DNA of 64,000 nucleotides from Suillus spraguei (GCA_016800925.1 JABCPU010000083.1:124001-188000); one strand, 5' to 3'; positions 22,016 to 34,400 are shown, numbered from the stretch's first letter. Notes: generated by a model from the sequence alone, not told the origin. A program made the numbers and translations.

Positions 22016-23085
22016 ATGCTATAATGTAGGTAGACCTATGGTACCAAGTTATGATCAACTAAGCACATTGTCATATTATTGGCAAATTTATCTACTCTTA
22101 CATAGGCAGTTTCTAATGATAGAATGTATAATTGCTGGCAGTGTGCCAGTGTATGATACTAGATTATCGTGCTATAGCAAAGTGCTGATTATCTACCATA
22201 TATACCTGGCTTTAGATAGGTAGCTTTTGATGATGGGATTTGCAATTGCTGACAGTGTGCCAAGGTATGATATTGAATTATCGTGCAATAGCAAGCTGTT
22301 AATATTCTACAAAAGACAACTACTGTTGCATGGGTGGTTTCTTGTGGCAGGATTCATAATTGCTGGCAGTGTGCCAGTGTATGATACTAGATTATCATGC
22401 TATAGCAAAGTGCTGATTATCTACCAAATATACCTGGCTTTAGATAGGTAGCTTTTGATGATGGGATTTGCAATTGCTGACAGTGTGCCAAAGTATGATA
22501 TTGAATTATCATGCAATAGCAAGCTGCTGATTTTCTACCAAAGACAGCTACTGTTACATGGATTTTTCCTTATGGCAGGATCTACAATCACTGGCAATGT
22601 GCTAGGGGTGTGATATTCAATTATCATGCTATAGCAAGCTGCTGATTGTTTGCCAAAGACAGCTACCACTGTACAGGCAGTTTATTATGGCAGGATCTGC
22701 AATTGCTGACAATGTGTTAAGGTATGATATTGGGTTATCATGCAGTAGCAACTTGCTGACCTTCCACCAAAGACAACTACTGTTGTATGGGCAGCTTCTC
22801 ATGGCAGGAAGCATAATCACTGGCAATGTGGTAGGGGTATGATATTCGATTATCACGATAAGGCAAGCTGCTGATTGTTTACCAAAGACAACTACTGTTG
22901 CATGGGCAGCTTCTTATGGCAGGAAGCATAATCATTGGTAACGTGATAGGGGTATGATATTCGATTATCACGATAGAGCAAATTGTTGATTGTTTACCAT
23001 AGACAACTACTGTTGCATGGGCAGTTTCTCGTGGCAGGGTCTATATCATTACTGATGGCAGGTTAGGGGTATTTTGGTCAAACAC
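22016..23085. repeat. 114-bp tandem repeat array, about 9 units
   Basis: Unit starts (AAT(T/C)NCTGRCA...) fall at 22130, 22244, 22358, 22472, 22586, 22701, 22815, 22930 and about 23045, a period of 114-115 bp. A diverged unit precedes from about 22016, and the last is partial. Each unit carries TATGATATT or TATGATACT, a TATAGCAAG-like box, TGCTGATT, CTACCAAA and a GGCAG(T/G) segment. Units at 22130 and 22358 are nearly identical to each other, and those at 22244 and 22472 likewise, so part of the array is a 228-bp dimeric higher-order repeat. Short ORFs through it (for example 22038-22451) are products of the periodicity. Confidence 0.93.
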
Positions 23086-23271
23086 GAAGATTCTTATGCA
23101 ATACAATTATGGATGGAGCATTCATCAGTGACATTAGAATTATACGGTACAGTAACGACAATAATAAATTAAGTAGCACCGGCAGTAGCCCGTTCTTGCA
23201 AGATAGCGCATTTTTCCTGAATTTTTGACAGTGCGCTGTTTTTGCTGATACTGCGCTGCAAAGATGAAGAA

Positions 23272-24584
23272 TTAGGAAAAACCCGACTGTGTGAGTGTTA
23301 ATTTAGATTTATGGTTGAGATGCATCACGAACCGCGTCCACCACATCATGAGGTCAGCTACTTCCTCATTTTCATCAGGATCCTCCAATAGGTCAAGGAT
23401 GCTATGATAGAAATTGTCGGAGTCCGTGATTGTGTCGGTACGAGAAAATACAGAAGAAGAACTTAACAAAAACCGAACCTGAAAGATGGATCAGCAGGGT
23501 GGTATAAATTATGAAATTGCTGCGCGCCTGCGTGGCAATATAGGCCAAAGAAGCTTTAGTTACGGATTTCATGCCATGAAGGTAGGCATTGCCGGAGCGC
23601 GTAGCTTTGGGCTCCCTATCCACTGAGCTTGGCGACGTGAAGACATGTTTGAAACCCTAGGAAGGGAAACTGCATTGACTGAGAGCTTTAAACTCAATAG
23701 AATTAGCTTACGAAAATCAAAATTTCACTCCTCAATAAACCCTTCCAAGGTTCTTCAGGATCATAAATATTGCCTGCATATAAAAACATCGGCCATTGGT
23801 CACCACGGACTGCGATTTCACCACTCTTGAGACCCTGCTTGGTCCTGTGTTATGTTATGATGTTTAGCTGAGTGGACGACAGAAAAACTTACTCTGCATT
23901 CGACCAGTCGAGACCTGCGGGGCAGAGTAGCGCACCAGTCACTTCATGATTAAACCCGTGGTCACTTTTAATGTTTCGGGAGAGGGGTGGGATTACTACT
24001 TGTCCTCTTGGCACAAGCCATTCGAGGACGGCGGATTTAAGGGTCTTGGTGTCATCACCTCGCGCACCAGACGCCCCTTTACCCAGCTGCAAGATGCTAA
24101 GTATGCTAACCTTGAGGTATTAAACACTTACCAATTCTCCCACAAGGATAATGTCCTCCTCCTCGCCATTCGTCAGACATTCTAAAAGACCGGGATAAGA
24201 GTCTACTAGCTCCATAAACACCCTGTGTTCCCGTCGAACACTAAAATGGAAAGTATCGTTAAGTGCCAGCAGCATGGAGTCGTCGTAATTGCACTCACTC
24301 TGCTGGATAGTCTTCGACAGGAATGTCTTGTAATTCTTCGAGCCGAAGTATGCCTGAAGTCAAGAGAGCAGGGTAGTTGCACAGTGCGAACACTGTTCGA
24401 CCAAAATGCCGACCATGCAGAACAAGCGGATTGGATGAAGTCCTGATGAGGTTAAGTTAGGAAGGCAGTGGTTCAACACTTGCAAGACCACGTACGCTTT
24501 TTTGCGCGGACCAATGTGAAGTGCCGACCCACCACGCTTGCGCGAAGGCTCGTGGGGTGGGAGATGATTCTCGTCGCTACTCAT
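23272..24584 (-). CDS. DUF6698-type protein of unknown function
   Basis: The spliced minus-strand reading starts MSSDENHLPPHEPSRKRGGS, with a first intron (GTACGT...TCATCAG) inside the KKA|TSSNPL junction. The conserved family blocks follow in order: HGRHFGRTVFALCNYPALL, TSGILRLEELQDIP, then after an intron RREHRVFMELVDSYPGLLE and GEEEDIILVGEL. Next come GARGDDTKTLKSAVLEWLVP, RGQVVIPPLSRNIKSDHGF, TGALLCPAGLDWSN, EPKATRSGNAYLHGM, and finally SSSVFSRTDTITDSDNFYHS and LLEDPDENEEVADLMMWW near the C-terminus. I recognise this as the DUF6698 family, expanded and uncharacterised in Agaricomycetes. I found no stop in the exons examined. The protein has a basic N-terminus that may be nuclear. It is divergent from the coiled-coil gene at 25198 and follows the satellite array. 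Confidence 0.82.
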
Positions 24585-25197
24585 AGTACGTTGCTAACAC
24601 AGTTCCAATACCAGTAGGAAATAAGATGCTTTATATGTATGTTCAAACGCACGATGGCACGTGTGACAAAGAATTTGCCATCCGAGCACCATCAATATCG
24701 TAACTAGAGGAAACAACCGCGCCATCCGAACGCCATCACTATCGAACAAAACAAGAGCGCCATCCGAGCGCCATCAATATGTAACACGAAGAAAACAACC
24801 ACGCCATCTCAGCGCCATAGGTATCGTAACAAATGATAAACACCGCCATAGCGCCACAACAAAATTAGTCTGTATCGCATGGGTGCTACTTAAGTCGATG
24901 GCATTTGTCACACTAGCCATCAACGTCAACAATATTTGGGTCTCGATGTCTAAATCGCCCTCTCGGAAGCGTTCGAGGCAATGCTTCCATTTTGGTGGTG
25001 ATAGTATAACGCTAAAGTAAGTTTTCAGTATGGCAAGCAGTATCAGGCTCATAAATTTACCTTTAGTTTCCAACTTTCCTCTGCACACAAACCAATGAGC
25101 TGTGATATGGATAGCCAACACGATACTGGTTGCAAGTAAGTGATAATGTGACGGAAGAGCAACTCATAAACTAACCGTACTTCCTTCAAATTAATCA
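24585..25197. promoter_or_regulatory. Intergenic spacer between divergent genes, with GCCATC repeat cluster
   Basis: Copies of GCCATCCGA(G/A)CGCCATC start at 24677, 24721, 24759 and 24803, with a short fifth at 24844; spacings are 44, 38 and 44 bp. Each is followed by an (A/C)TATCG-like tail. The cluster lies upstream of both the DUF6698 gene (-) and the coiled-coil gene (+), so it may be regulatory or a transposon subterminal repeat. A minus ORF at 24774-25121 has a hydrophobic stretch but no recognisable domain. Confidence 0.6.
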
Positions 25198-25621
25198 ATG
25201 TTTACCAATAGAGGCACTCAGACCACAGGTGAGATCTCACGATTTGAGAGACTGAGATGGAACAACAGGTCTGAAAAACATACACTTAGACACCGACGAA
25301 CGGTCCAGACGTGAAGCAGAATCCGAGCTGAATCAAGTGAAGGAACAGCTAAGGAACGCGGACGATCATATAGCGTACCTTGTGGATAAAATGAGGATGT
25401 ACAGGTACAAATGGCTAGCAGAGTATTATCGCGCCGAAAATCTCGAACTCCATATGCCCGATGGCGTTGAGGTGCCCAACCTTGATCAAATTCGAGAAGA
25501 TATTGATTCTCCCGGCTTCACGCCCGAGTTATTGGGCTGGGATGGCGAAGGTTCAGAAGGAGGGGAGGGAATCGTTGAGTCTGCAGATGTATCGCAGCAA
25601 GAAAACAAGGGGCACACCTAG
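25198..25621 (+). CDS. Small coiled-coil protein, 120 aa, unknown
   Basis: Exon 1 (25198-25228) encodes MFTNRGTQTT. A 61-nt intron (GTGAGA...TTAG) leads to exon 2 (25290-25621), giving 120 codons and a stop in phase. Exon 2 begins with a charged heptad-like helix (ERSRREAESELNQVKEQLRN), then YLVDKMRMYRYKWLAEYYRA and NLELHMPDGVEVPNLDQI. The C-terminal tail is acidic and Gly-rich. The KMR-Y--(R/K)WLEEYYRA-NLE pattern resembles a basidiomycete family of unknown function that I have seen only as hypothetical proteins. Coiled-coil dimerisation is likely. Confidence 0.65.
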
Positions 25622-26924
25622 AAGAGGACAATGCCTGATGAAGCAGAGGACGTATCGAACCTGGCTATCATGGGGCATAGATAATGCCGGCAAACATGCA
25701 AAACGGGCTAGACTTCATACATTCAGTGACGAAGCTTTACTCGAATTTTCACAAGTGTTGCTACGTACCAGACAGTATTAAGTAGTGTATGTCTGATTTC
25801 AGTCGAGACAATACGCATGTAGACTGACTAAAGAAGTTAGCACCAAAAAACGAACGATAGGGGGTACTTACAGCACACCGTATGCCTGACCACATTTGAA
25901 ATCCGAGTGTGAATTACAATGATCTGACGAAAATTAAACGCCAAACGATGTCCATAACATTGTTACTAGGCGGGAAGTGCTCTACGCACAGTAAATATAT
26001 CGCATGTCATTTGTAGATAAAATTAACTTCGGAGGGCTGTATCAATACTCTGACCCGAGTCTTTCGATTTGTAAATCGATATTTTAAGTGCTACAAGGCT
26101 ATGAAGGCTATGGTATCACCAAAGGCTGAACTTAGGGGGCATATATTCTAATTCTAATAAGACTACAGTGTTTGGAATGAGAGAACTGCGAAAAGAGGCA
26201 ATCTATACAGAGGGGGTGCTAATATAGTGAACCACAATAATTAAAACTCAGCCGGCATTCAGCGGCTTCTCGAACATTCACTTACTAATCGGGTACTGCC
26301 GGCTGGGTCTGAATCCATAGTCAATCAGTATATTAAGTATGTCACAAGGTAACAATCGCTTTTCCGACTCCCAAAATACTACTATAGCGTACATGTGAAT
26401 AAGTAGAGTAGTACGCGTGACTCGTGCGGAAGATTCCCTCTTTGGCTGGAGGCACATACCACCTTGCATATAAATATTGTAGCGGGCGGGACTTGGCTAG
26501 TATTATCACCACCCAACGTTTATAACTACTCTACGCTGCGTATACTATAGCGGGCGGGGACTTGTACTTTATTTCGGCAGACAAGTACATGCTCATACCA
26601 TAATTCGTGCCACTGCGCCGTCGGTCCACAATGTCCACACTTCGGACGGCCATATCCAGAAGACAATGCTGCTGCACTGTGGCCACAATGCGTACACCCA
26701 CAATTCGTATCGCAACATCTGTAAGCATTAGCTAATCCACAATAGTGATTCACTATATATACTGACCTTGCGCAATCTAAAGGTCTTCTTTCCCCTACAA
26801 CTACCTCAAAATACCATACGATAGCGAACATAGACTATTGAATATCTCTAGACATTGATTGTAGTATGTAGTTTCTTAAATTCGCTGTAACTCTGAAGTT
26901 AATTCTGTACATCACAGACAACAC
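25622..26924. other. Intergenic; one Cys-rich frame, otherwise nothing recognised
   Basis: A minus-strand frame at 26526-26831 contains CTHCGHSAAALSSGYG followed by KCGHCG, a possible zinc ribbon, but lacks other support. The word AGCGGGCGGG(G)ACTTG is repeated at about 26481 and 26551. The rest is AT-rich and non-coding. Confidence 0.45.
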
Positions 26925-29900
26925 ATGTCGAAACGCGCCGGATCTAATGACGATGAACCTTGCCCAAAGCGCCTCAGAACTGATCAAGGCAAGTCATGAT
27001 CCAATATGTATTACAAAATATCGTTATTAATGAGAATACAGCGAATCAGACAGCACTATCAGCACTGATGGATAATCGTGCATGGGGATTTATGGAACAG
27101 TTCCTCACGACCGCGATGACGTACCCAGAAATGGAGGACGCGTTTTTCGCGTACCTCGGCGACCGGTACTCTCCGGATGAGTGGGCGGAAGCTAGAGACG
27201 CGTTATGGTCCGGTGAGGGGAACGATGAGGTTTCCCTAGAAAACCTTCTCCGCGTGAAGGACCGATACCTACCCCGGGTCTCTGTGCGAACAGAAGATTC
27301 TTCTGCGTCCAGATCTGCATCGAGGACAGATGCCTGCATGTCAATTTCACGCATTCGACGATCGCAAAAACGACGAAAAAAGGTACGTGAATTCTCATGA
27401 CTACATATGGTGTATGCTAAGCAACAAACGCAGTCCCAAAATAAGTTTGTTCTTCTCGAGGCCTCAGAAGATGATGATGACGAAGAAGAACGGGATGATG
27501 AAGAAGAAGAACGGGATGATGATGATGATGATGGAACGTCCGTGTCGTCACCACAGATCACGCAATTACCAGGGACGTCGGCGAAAGAGAGATTGGCCGC
27601 AACTATCGATAACCTGGTTACCAGGTTTGAAGAAAATCCCCCCAAGTCATCACAGGATCGCCAGGGCACTACTAACAGAGACACCTTGTCGTCCGGCGCG
27701 ATCCCGTCAGCCTCACATCAATTTCAAACAGCCGAAAAAAGGATGTATCTACTGCGTGTACAAAGTACGTCCATGGTGAATCGCGTATTATCGCGCTCAT
27801 AGTGTCTTAGGAACTTCCACTGAATACATCGCCGAACATTTTCGGAGACATCAATTTCCTGTTACCATCTCACCTTGGGCAGCAGGCCAGCTTTATGTAG
27901 TCACTGATTCCTTCAAGACCATCGTCAACTCAATTCCTGCCTCACATGCTTCCGCTCTAAAAGAGTGCATTCGCATTGCAGAAGCAGAACGTGAAGCAGT
28001 TGAACGTTCATGCTCTGAACTTCCCAACCAGGCGTGGGTGAGGATCAGGGACGGCAAGTACAAGGGCGATATTGCCCAAGTCTTCAATCCTAGTCTGCCA
28101 AATGTTTTGTCGCAGTATTAATTGCTTCACGGAACCTCCCTATCCCATATCTCGGAGATCTGCGCTGCTCGAGCGATCTCGCCTTCCAAATACCAAGGCA
28201 GTGTCTGACATACTTTGTGATGGCACAGTAGTAGGATTGAAGTACAAAGGAGAGAGTTATTATATGGGCCTGCTACTCAAAAACTTCCCCCGCGATCGTT
28301 TAGAACCTGTCGCCTCTCCTCACGTCGATGATATCCACCTGCATCTGCAATCTGGGTGGGACAAGCCATTCCTGAAGAAGACTGTCGTCGCGTTTTCTGC
28401 TCAGTTCTTGCGTGTAGGAGATTCCGCGAAGGTTGTTCAAGGCTCTCTTCGTGGACAGCTCGGTAAAGTTGTTTCGACTGACCATTCTTGCGGTTCTGTT
28501 GGTTTGGAATTGGGCTTCGATGATGGAGGTCTAGAAGAGATTGAACTTCGATTCCAAGACATAGAGCGCGTCTTCCGGGTCGGCGACTCCGTTAGAGTCG
28601 TAGCTGGTCATTTCTGGGTGTAGAAGGAACATCCTTCAAATGGATGGCGACGTTTTTTCACATCTGTCAAGCAGTTTCCAAGGAAGAGGTAAAAGATGTT
28701 TGTGATTCGAAAAAAATGCAAAATTGTCTAATACATTATGGATAGGTGGTAGTTTCGAAGTACTACCTAGATCGGCGTCCCTTGAGTCATACTTGCCGTC
28801 ACAGCTACCAACGCAACAATATTTCGAGCCTCCCCCCGACTCTGAATCCATTGAAATTGGGGACAACATACGAGTTTGGAACGGACCGCAAGCGGGGAAA
28901 TTCGGCATCGTAACCTGGATTACCACGGGATCAGATCATCTGTTGTTCCGCGATATCTGTACCGAGGATGATACGGAGATCAATGGTGGACTGTCGAGTA
29001 TTTCAGTTCCCACAGCATTTGTTCAGCGAACGAACCTCAAGCAGACACTGCAGTACACGAAGGAAAGGGGCTATGACGTCAGGCCAGGAGACACCATGAG
29101 TGTCGTCCATGGGCCAGAATATCAAGCGAAAGGATTTGTGCATAGCGTCGACTATCCAAATGCTCGCTTGACCCTGGTATGTGACGGCGACCGCTCGCTT
29201 GTAAGTAGTCTTCACCTCCATTCGAGCATCTCTGACTTGTGACAGGTTACCGTTCCGATCAGATTCGTGGCAAAAATTCGTAACACCAACTTGGATGCGT
29301 TCCGCAACGATACTGGCAAGGAAGTCTTCATTATCAAAGGCAACCAGAAGGGCTACCGAGCTACACTGTACAGTTACAACTCTGAGCATTGCATCATTGC
29401 TCTACCTGGGCAGCAACGCACCGAGCTTAAACTCCAAAACGTCGTCACCAGGTAAGTGGCATCCCTGTTCTTGAGCTGATTCGAAGGCTAACTACTATTA
29501 AGGTATGGAATGAGGCTAGACGGGGTGATACTCGAAGGTACTGAGTTCGTCTCATTCTGCGACATGTGGAAACGATCGTTCCGTGCACTGCACCTCGAAG
29601 CACCACCCCACCTGTCGAAGGTGTTCCTACTTCCTCCACCCCGCCTGTCGAAGGTGTTCCCGCTTCCATCACAGATCCCACCCCATCGCTATCCAGTCCA
29701 TGGTCCGCAAGCCCTGAGAATTTTGATATGTCGCATAACCCGACGTCGGGCGTCAATCCCAACCCATCACAAAACAACCCTTGGATTGTCGATGAGCAAG
29801 ACATCCAGGAGAGCAATGATGCCAGAGCGGGCAAACTGCAAGACAGCAGTAAGTCCTTGACGGAGGCATCACCATACCTACTTATTTCATTACAGGTCCG

Positions 29901-30350
29901 ATTTCTTGGTTAATGAGCAAGGAGTTCGCACCGAAGTTATTCAAATATCATGTTGTGTTGAAGGTCTCCCCGAGATTCGAGGGAGGATGGCTAGCCAAGC
30001 GATTTGTATCAACCGCTTGCCCTGACCCCTTCTGCGGGGAGAATGGACTTGCGCCTGAGGGTTATGTCGCAGTATTCTGCACATCTAACCACACAGGCGG
30101 CAAACTTCAACACCGTCATATTCCCGCCCAAGATCTGAGCCCGGCCCCACCACGCAAAAAACACCAACAATGCCTTGTTCTGGACGGACCTCATCGCGGA
30201 CTGATTGTAACTATATCGAAATGTAGCTCAGCGAACCGCACTGTTGAGTACGTCATTGCAGGTGCTGCTACCTCAACCCTGAGTTTCGATCAAATATGTT
30301 TAGTGGAACCTGTAAAATATACGATAGAAATAGACTGTACTGTACTATAC
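26925..30350 (+). pseudogene. Spt5-like NGN/KOW protein gene, broken
   Basis: Spt5 is the RNA polymerase II elongation factor with an acidic N-terminus, an NGN domain and several KOW domains; this locus has the same order. It begins MSKRAGSNDDEPCPKRLRTD, then a GC-AG intron (26989-27040). An acidic run near 27460-27530 comes next. An NGN-like block MYLLRVQ then TEYIAEHFRRHQFPVTISPW follows, with KOW-like stretches WVRIRDGKYKGDIAQV, VGDSAKVVQGSLRGQLGKV, IGDNIRVWNGPQAGKFG, RPGDTMSVVHGPEYQAKGF and VFIIKGNQKGYRATL. Frame is lost near 28100-28140, near 28622 (a TAG after GHFWV) and near 28790, each consistent with one missing base. Agaricomycetes carry extra divergent Spt5-like paralogues; this looks like a decayed one rather than the essential SPT5. 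Sequencing error is the alternative explanation for the indels. Confidence 0.72.
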
Positions 30351-30480
30351 ATGATGTTTGGGACATTGCAGATACCGTTACCTCAACTTTGAGTTTCGAT
30401 CAGATATGTTTAGTGGAACCTGTAAATATTATGATAGAATAGGCTGTACTGTACTATACATGAAGTTTGGGACATCAGTC
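30261..30480 (+). repeat. 110-bp tandem duplication at the 3' end of the Spt5-like locus
   Basis: Two copies of a segment containing GAGTTTCGATCA(A/G)ATATG and TAGTGGAACCTGTAAA, ending TTTGGGACAT, lie 110 bp apart (for example CCTCAAC at 30271 and 30381). The copies differ by several substitutions and small indels. The first copy carries the probable C-terminal codons of the gene. Confidence 0.85.
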
Positions 30481-33400
30481 CGGCAAAGATAACTTCCGTC
30501 GCTAACTTGAAGGTTTAACTGAATTCTGGTAAGCGGAAGCATTCCTGTCCGGTTTCTCTTGGGGGAGCAGGAGATTTAATTTTTCTGGGCATCTTGGTTT
30601 TGTGCGCGCCTTCTTTTGGTTCACCTTGTCTAGATCATTGGAGTATCGACCTTGGTTTATTATAACCTCGAGCTATTCATCTTGCTCTTCATCTTACTCG
30701 GATCCTTCCATTTCCTATTGTTCAACTAACCACAAAAAAAATCCCTAACGTGACACCAACTTATATTCTGGCAGTGGTATGTCTCCACAAATTACTTATT
30801 ATTTCACACGATAATAACGATATGTCATGACTGTAGCCAGCACGTCTTCCGAGTCTCCTCTAAGTGCATCTGCGCCCCTGGAGATTTTCCAAACACAAGC
30901 TACGTCTCTCAACTCCCCTCTTCTTCTGCTTACCCGAGAATGTCAGAAGGTTGATAAGGCTATCCCTCATGGATCCCAAGGAGCCCCCCACTGCCTGCAC
31001 CAGCATCAAGTCTTCACTCCGTCGGAATGTTCGAGCCTCCCTCACCAAGATCTCAGGTAGTCGAAAGGCTACAACACGTTCCGTAAGTGTTATAATTCTA
31101 GCGTTATAATCAGTTAAAGCATTCTCAGGCACCGAAGTTTCGGCTGGCTACTTCCCGTCGGTAACAATACTGTGACTGTCAAAATCTCTCTTGCTGACAA
31201 TGTTGTTCCTAGGCACCAGAAGACAGACTTGAAAAGAAGGCATTTCAACATGATTCAGGAATACAACACATCCTGCTCTTCGCTCGATGACAGGTCTTTT
31301 TTTTTTCAAGTACGTACCGTGTTTACCAATGCATCTCCTTCATTATAACAATCACATTCCAGGCGGATGCTACGCAATGTCCTGGCCAGTTGGGCAGTGT
31401 CGATGAACTCCCACCAATATTTCTTAACGGCACGGAAGCCAATGTTGATGCGGGTAATCAATTTTTTTATTACTTAGTTTTATCTAGACCTGTGTGCTCT
31501 CGTCCTCCAAATGGATGGTGGCATACACATATTCGCATTAAAACACTTCTCGTTCGTCTTTTTTTATTTTATTTTATTTTTATTGAGTCGAATTGATCGT
31601 CCTTTTAGGGCCGAAGACCCTATGTTGGATGCAAACCTTTTCGCGGGGGGCTTGTCTATCGTATCTCGTTCGTCTTTCCTCGCTCCATCGCCGCTTTCGA
31701 CTCAACAATAGTGAAGCGACCCGAACTTCCGCAACACTCAAGGGATTCACCGTTCCATCCATACGCACTTTTCGTTCGTCTGTCTTCACTCATTCACCAC
31801 TCTTAACCTGACAATATTGCACTAGACGAAGTTCAGCAATCATCCACGCCTTCACGGTGCGATACACTTGTTCTCTCAGCTCGCCTTTTCTTACTGTTTG
31901 TCATATCTCAACTCGGCGCTCACAACGAAGCTGAACCCAATCCCAATCCCACAAGGCCTTTGAGTTCATACACTGATCAACCGGCTGTCCCTCATTCTGC
32001 CGCTCTCAACTCTACACAATCACACTCCCGCACACTGAAGTCATCCTCACGTTATCGAAATAGTTACCATGCGGGACAAGCAGGTATGTCTCTCCTTAGT
32101 GTATTTACAATCGCCGTGGTTCAATTATTACTGTTCAGACTTTGGTTGTGGCTAGGGGGCAAATTTCAAGAAAGCAAAACGAGCGTATGAGCAACAAATC
32201 CAACGCCAAGCTCAGGCGTCATCATCAAACACTCAGCCTGCCGATGCTTCGCATCCACAACACCTCCTGCACCAGGTACTAGCAGTACTACAGCAGGTGC
32301 AGCAACCCCACAGTTACCACCCATCTCATGGTGGGCTCAGATCATACTTTTCCTCTGCTGTGCATATCCACCACGTCCCGATGGCCATTAATACAGTTAG
32401 CATGACAGCATTTGGATATCATAGCTTCACATTTACTTTTAGTGATTTTACACTTCTTTCGTCAGATCTTTCGGTACATCAACCATATTTCCTCGTCGTG
32501 AGACTCGTACAATGGATTGGACATGTCAATGCTAATTGTTGCGAGCGAATGATGGTGCGCTACTTGTTTTACCTTGTCTTTTCCCCCCCAACGCTCACTG
32601 CTTCACATATCCAGTTTTGTGGGCATCACTACATCCCCCAACTTATCTAGACGCATCTTCCCCAACTTTCCCCCCCAAGGTAAGTATACTACTTCAGTTC
32701 GCTGCGTTTCTAAGACATTGATGAGTTTTTTGAGGAAGGCAATACTTTCCACAACCATACATCTACACTCGCCCTGCTTTCGCTGCAAGTAGCACTAGTA
32801 ACTCTAGTATTGAAGATGAGCAGATCCCACAGCATTACGAAGGTACCTGTAGATTTTCTGCTTGGCTATTCTGATCCATAATATAGTTAGTGTCACGGCT
32901 TTGGGGCAGAGGATCTGTGTGATTATTGTCGCACAGGGGTTCACGCGCATTGGTTCCGGATGGACGCTGACCAAATTCAGGTGTGTCTTCATTGTACTCG
33001 TCGTCCAATTGTTGTTATTCGCGTCGCTCAATGGCACAGCAAAGGTGAAGATGAAACTAGGAGACCCATGCGCTCATGAGGAGGAAAAGGTGCCGGACTA
33101 CAGACGTCCTTCCTGCGCATGACGAAGACGATGAGAACTCGTTCTGGACTGGTCGTAGTGGTGGCGCTGCGTCCCATGGGCGTAAAAAATCATTTGCAGT
33201 GGAGGATACGGAAGAGGACAAGTCACCTTCGCCTGCACTGTTGAAGTATCGCGTCCGTGAACCCGTTTCACTACCTCCCTCCTGCGGAGCACCCCGGGTC
33301 CAGTCTCATGCATTATCAGTGCAGCGCTCGCGTTGACCCTGCCTGCACTCTTACTACCAAAGCTACCCCTTTCCTTCGTGCGCTACCATCCCCCTCGAAT

Positions 33401-34400
33401 TCTAAGGCTAAGATAATATGGACTACTCGAGGCTCCTCCGATAACCCTTTCCTCGCTGGCGAGGGCGAAGCAAGCGTATCTAAGGCAAGCGGCTGGAAGA
33501 GCAGCGATGACGAACTGCCCATCGAAGAAGCACCCGAGCGTGAAAGCGCGCCAACTCCAGCACCAGTATTTGAGGAGAAGCCAACAATAACCTATATCTT
33601 ATGTCTTTCTAGTTTTTTAAAAATTATCTGCCTGCTGACCGCTTCATTAGCCGGGCCCAAAAACGACCTTCCATAACCCCCAACATCATCTTGCCCCTGA
33701 AGTTCCGCGGGATCAAACATTCCGTCCTTACATATTGTTGTAGGCCATGGGTCAAAGTCAAATAAAAGGTCTGACATCACTCTGTCTAGTTTTCACAGGT
33801 TAGAAGGTTTGCCTCATACAGGGGCTGGTGACGAGTCTAGCCGAGGCCGCCGAAACTGAAACTTTATGTTGTGGCGTGTTGTCCATTGACCAAAAGTAGC
33901 AATTTCTGTGCGCTGTGGCTCGTTTGGGCTTTGCCGGCTGAGTTTGAATATTCCAACTCAATCACTTTATAAACCCGTAGTGGTTGGACTTGAACTCTTT
34001 TCCTTCCATCATCATCTATCCGCTCCAGTAGATAAATTACTTCGTATAATCACACAAATTTGTAGGTCTTGTTACGTAGATTATGCAACCATAGTGCAGC
34101 TTAAGGGTCAATAGAGAATGATCATGAGCGCGTCACACCGATGCGACTATATTGCATGGTTGCAGGTTACATGAATCGCGTCCTGTGCTTTGCCAGCGGG
34201 AAAGCGCGCCAGACCGAGGGTAAGATGATGGTCACGCCCCTGTGAAAAATCTGACAGTGTGTTCAGATCCGTATCCTAGTCATCCAATCTCAGAGTTGTC
34301 TCATCGACAATGGTGCGGCTACCTTAGTTGATTATCATATTATAATCGCTAATTAATTCCCTATCATATCCATATGTCAGTAGTCCCACATGCCACATTA
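30481..34400. other. Decayed or unassigned region, no gene recognised
   Basis: Several short plus-strand frames look like exons of low-complexity Ser/Pro-rich proteins (30827-31109, 31960-32190, 33076-33336, 33257-33676), with plausible splice sites but no stable frame and no recognised domain. The segment near 33440-33590 (NPFLAGEGE, then SSDDELPIEEAPERE and VFEEKPTITY) is acidic and disordered and could be the tail of a real protein. T-rich tracts occur at 31294-31305 and 31560-31586. I would not annotate a gene here without transcripts. Confidence 0.4.

Noticed and set aside
22038..22451. Two repeated ORFs with near-identical ends
   Set aside because: They are produced by the 114-bp periodicity of the satellite and have no protein features.
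22016..23085. CRISPR-like array
   Set aside because: Whole 114-bp units are repeated without short constant repeats and unique spacers, and the genome is eukaryotic.
25250..25289. Short GTCTGA...TTAG segment as a second micro-intron in the coiled-coil gene
   Set aside because: The 61-nt intron starting at 25229 explains the same acceptor with a normal donor and correct phase.
27046..27684. 212-codon minus-strand ORF, Ser/Arg-rich
   Set aside because: It is the antisense shadow of the Asp/Glu repeat (GATGAT...) and neighbouring exons of the Spt5-like locus; the Ser run is a mirror of the acidic codons.
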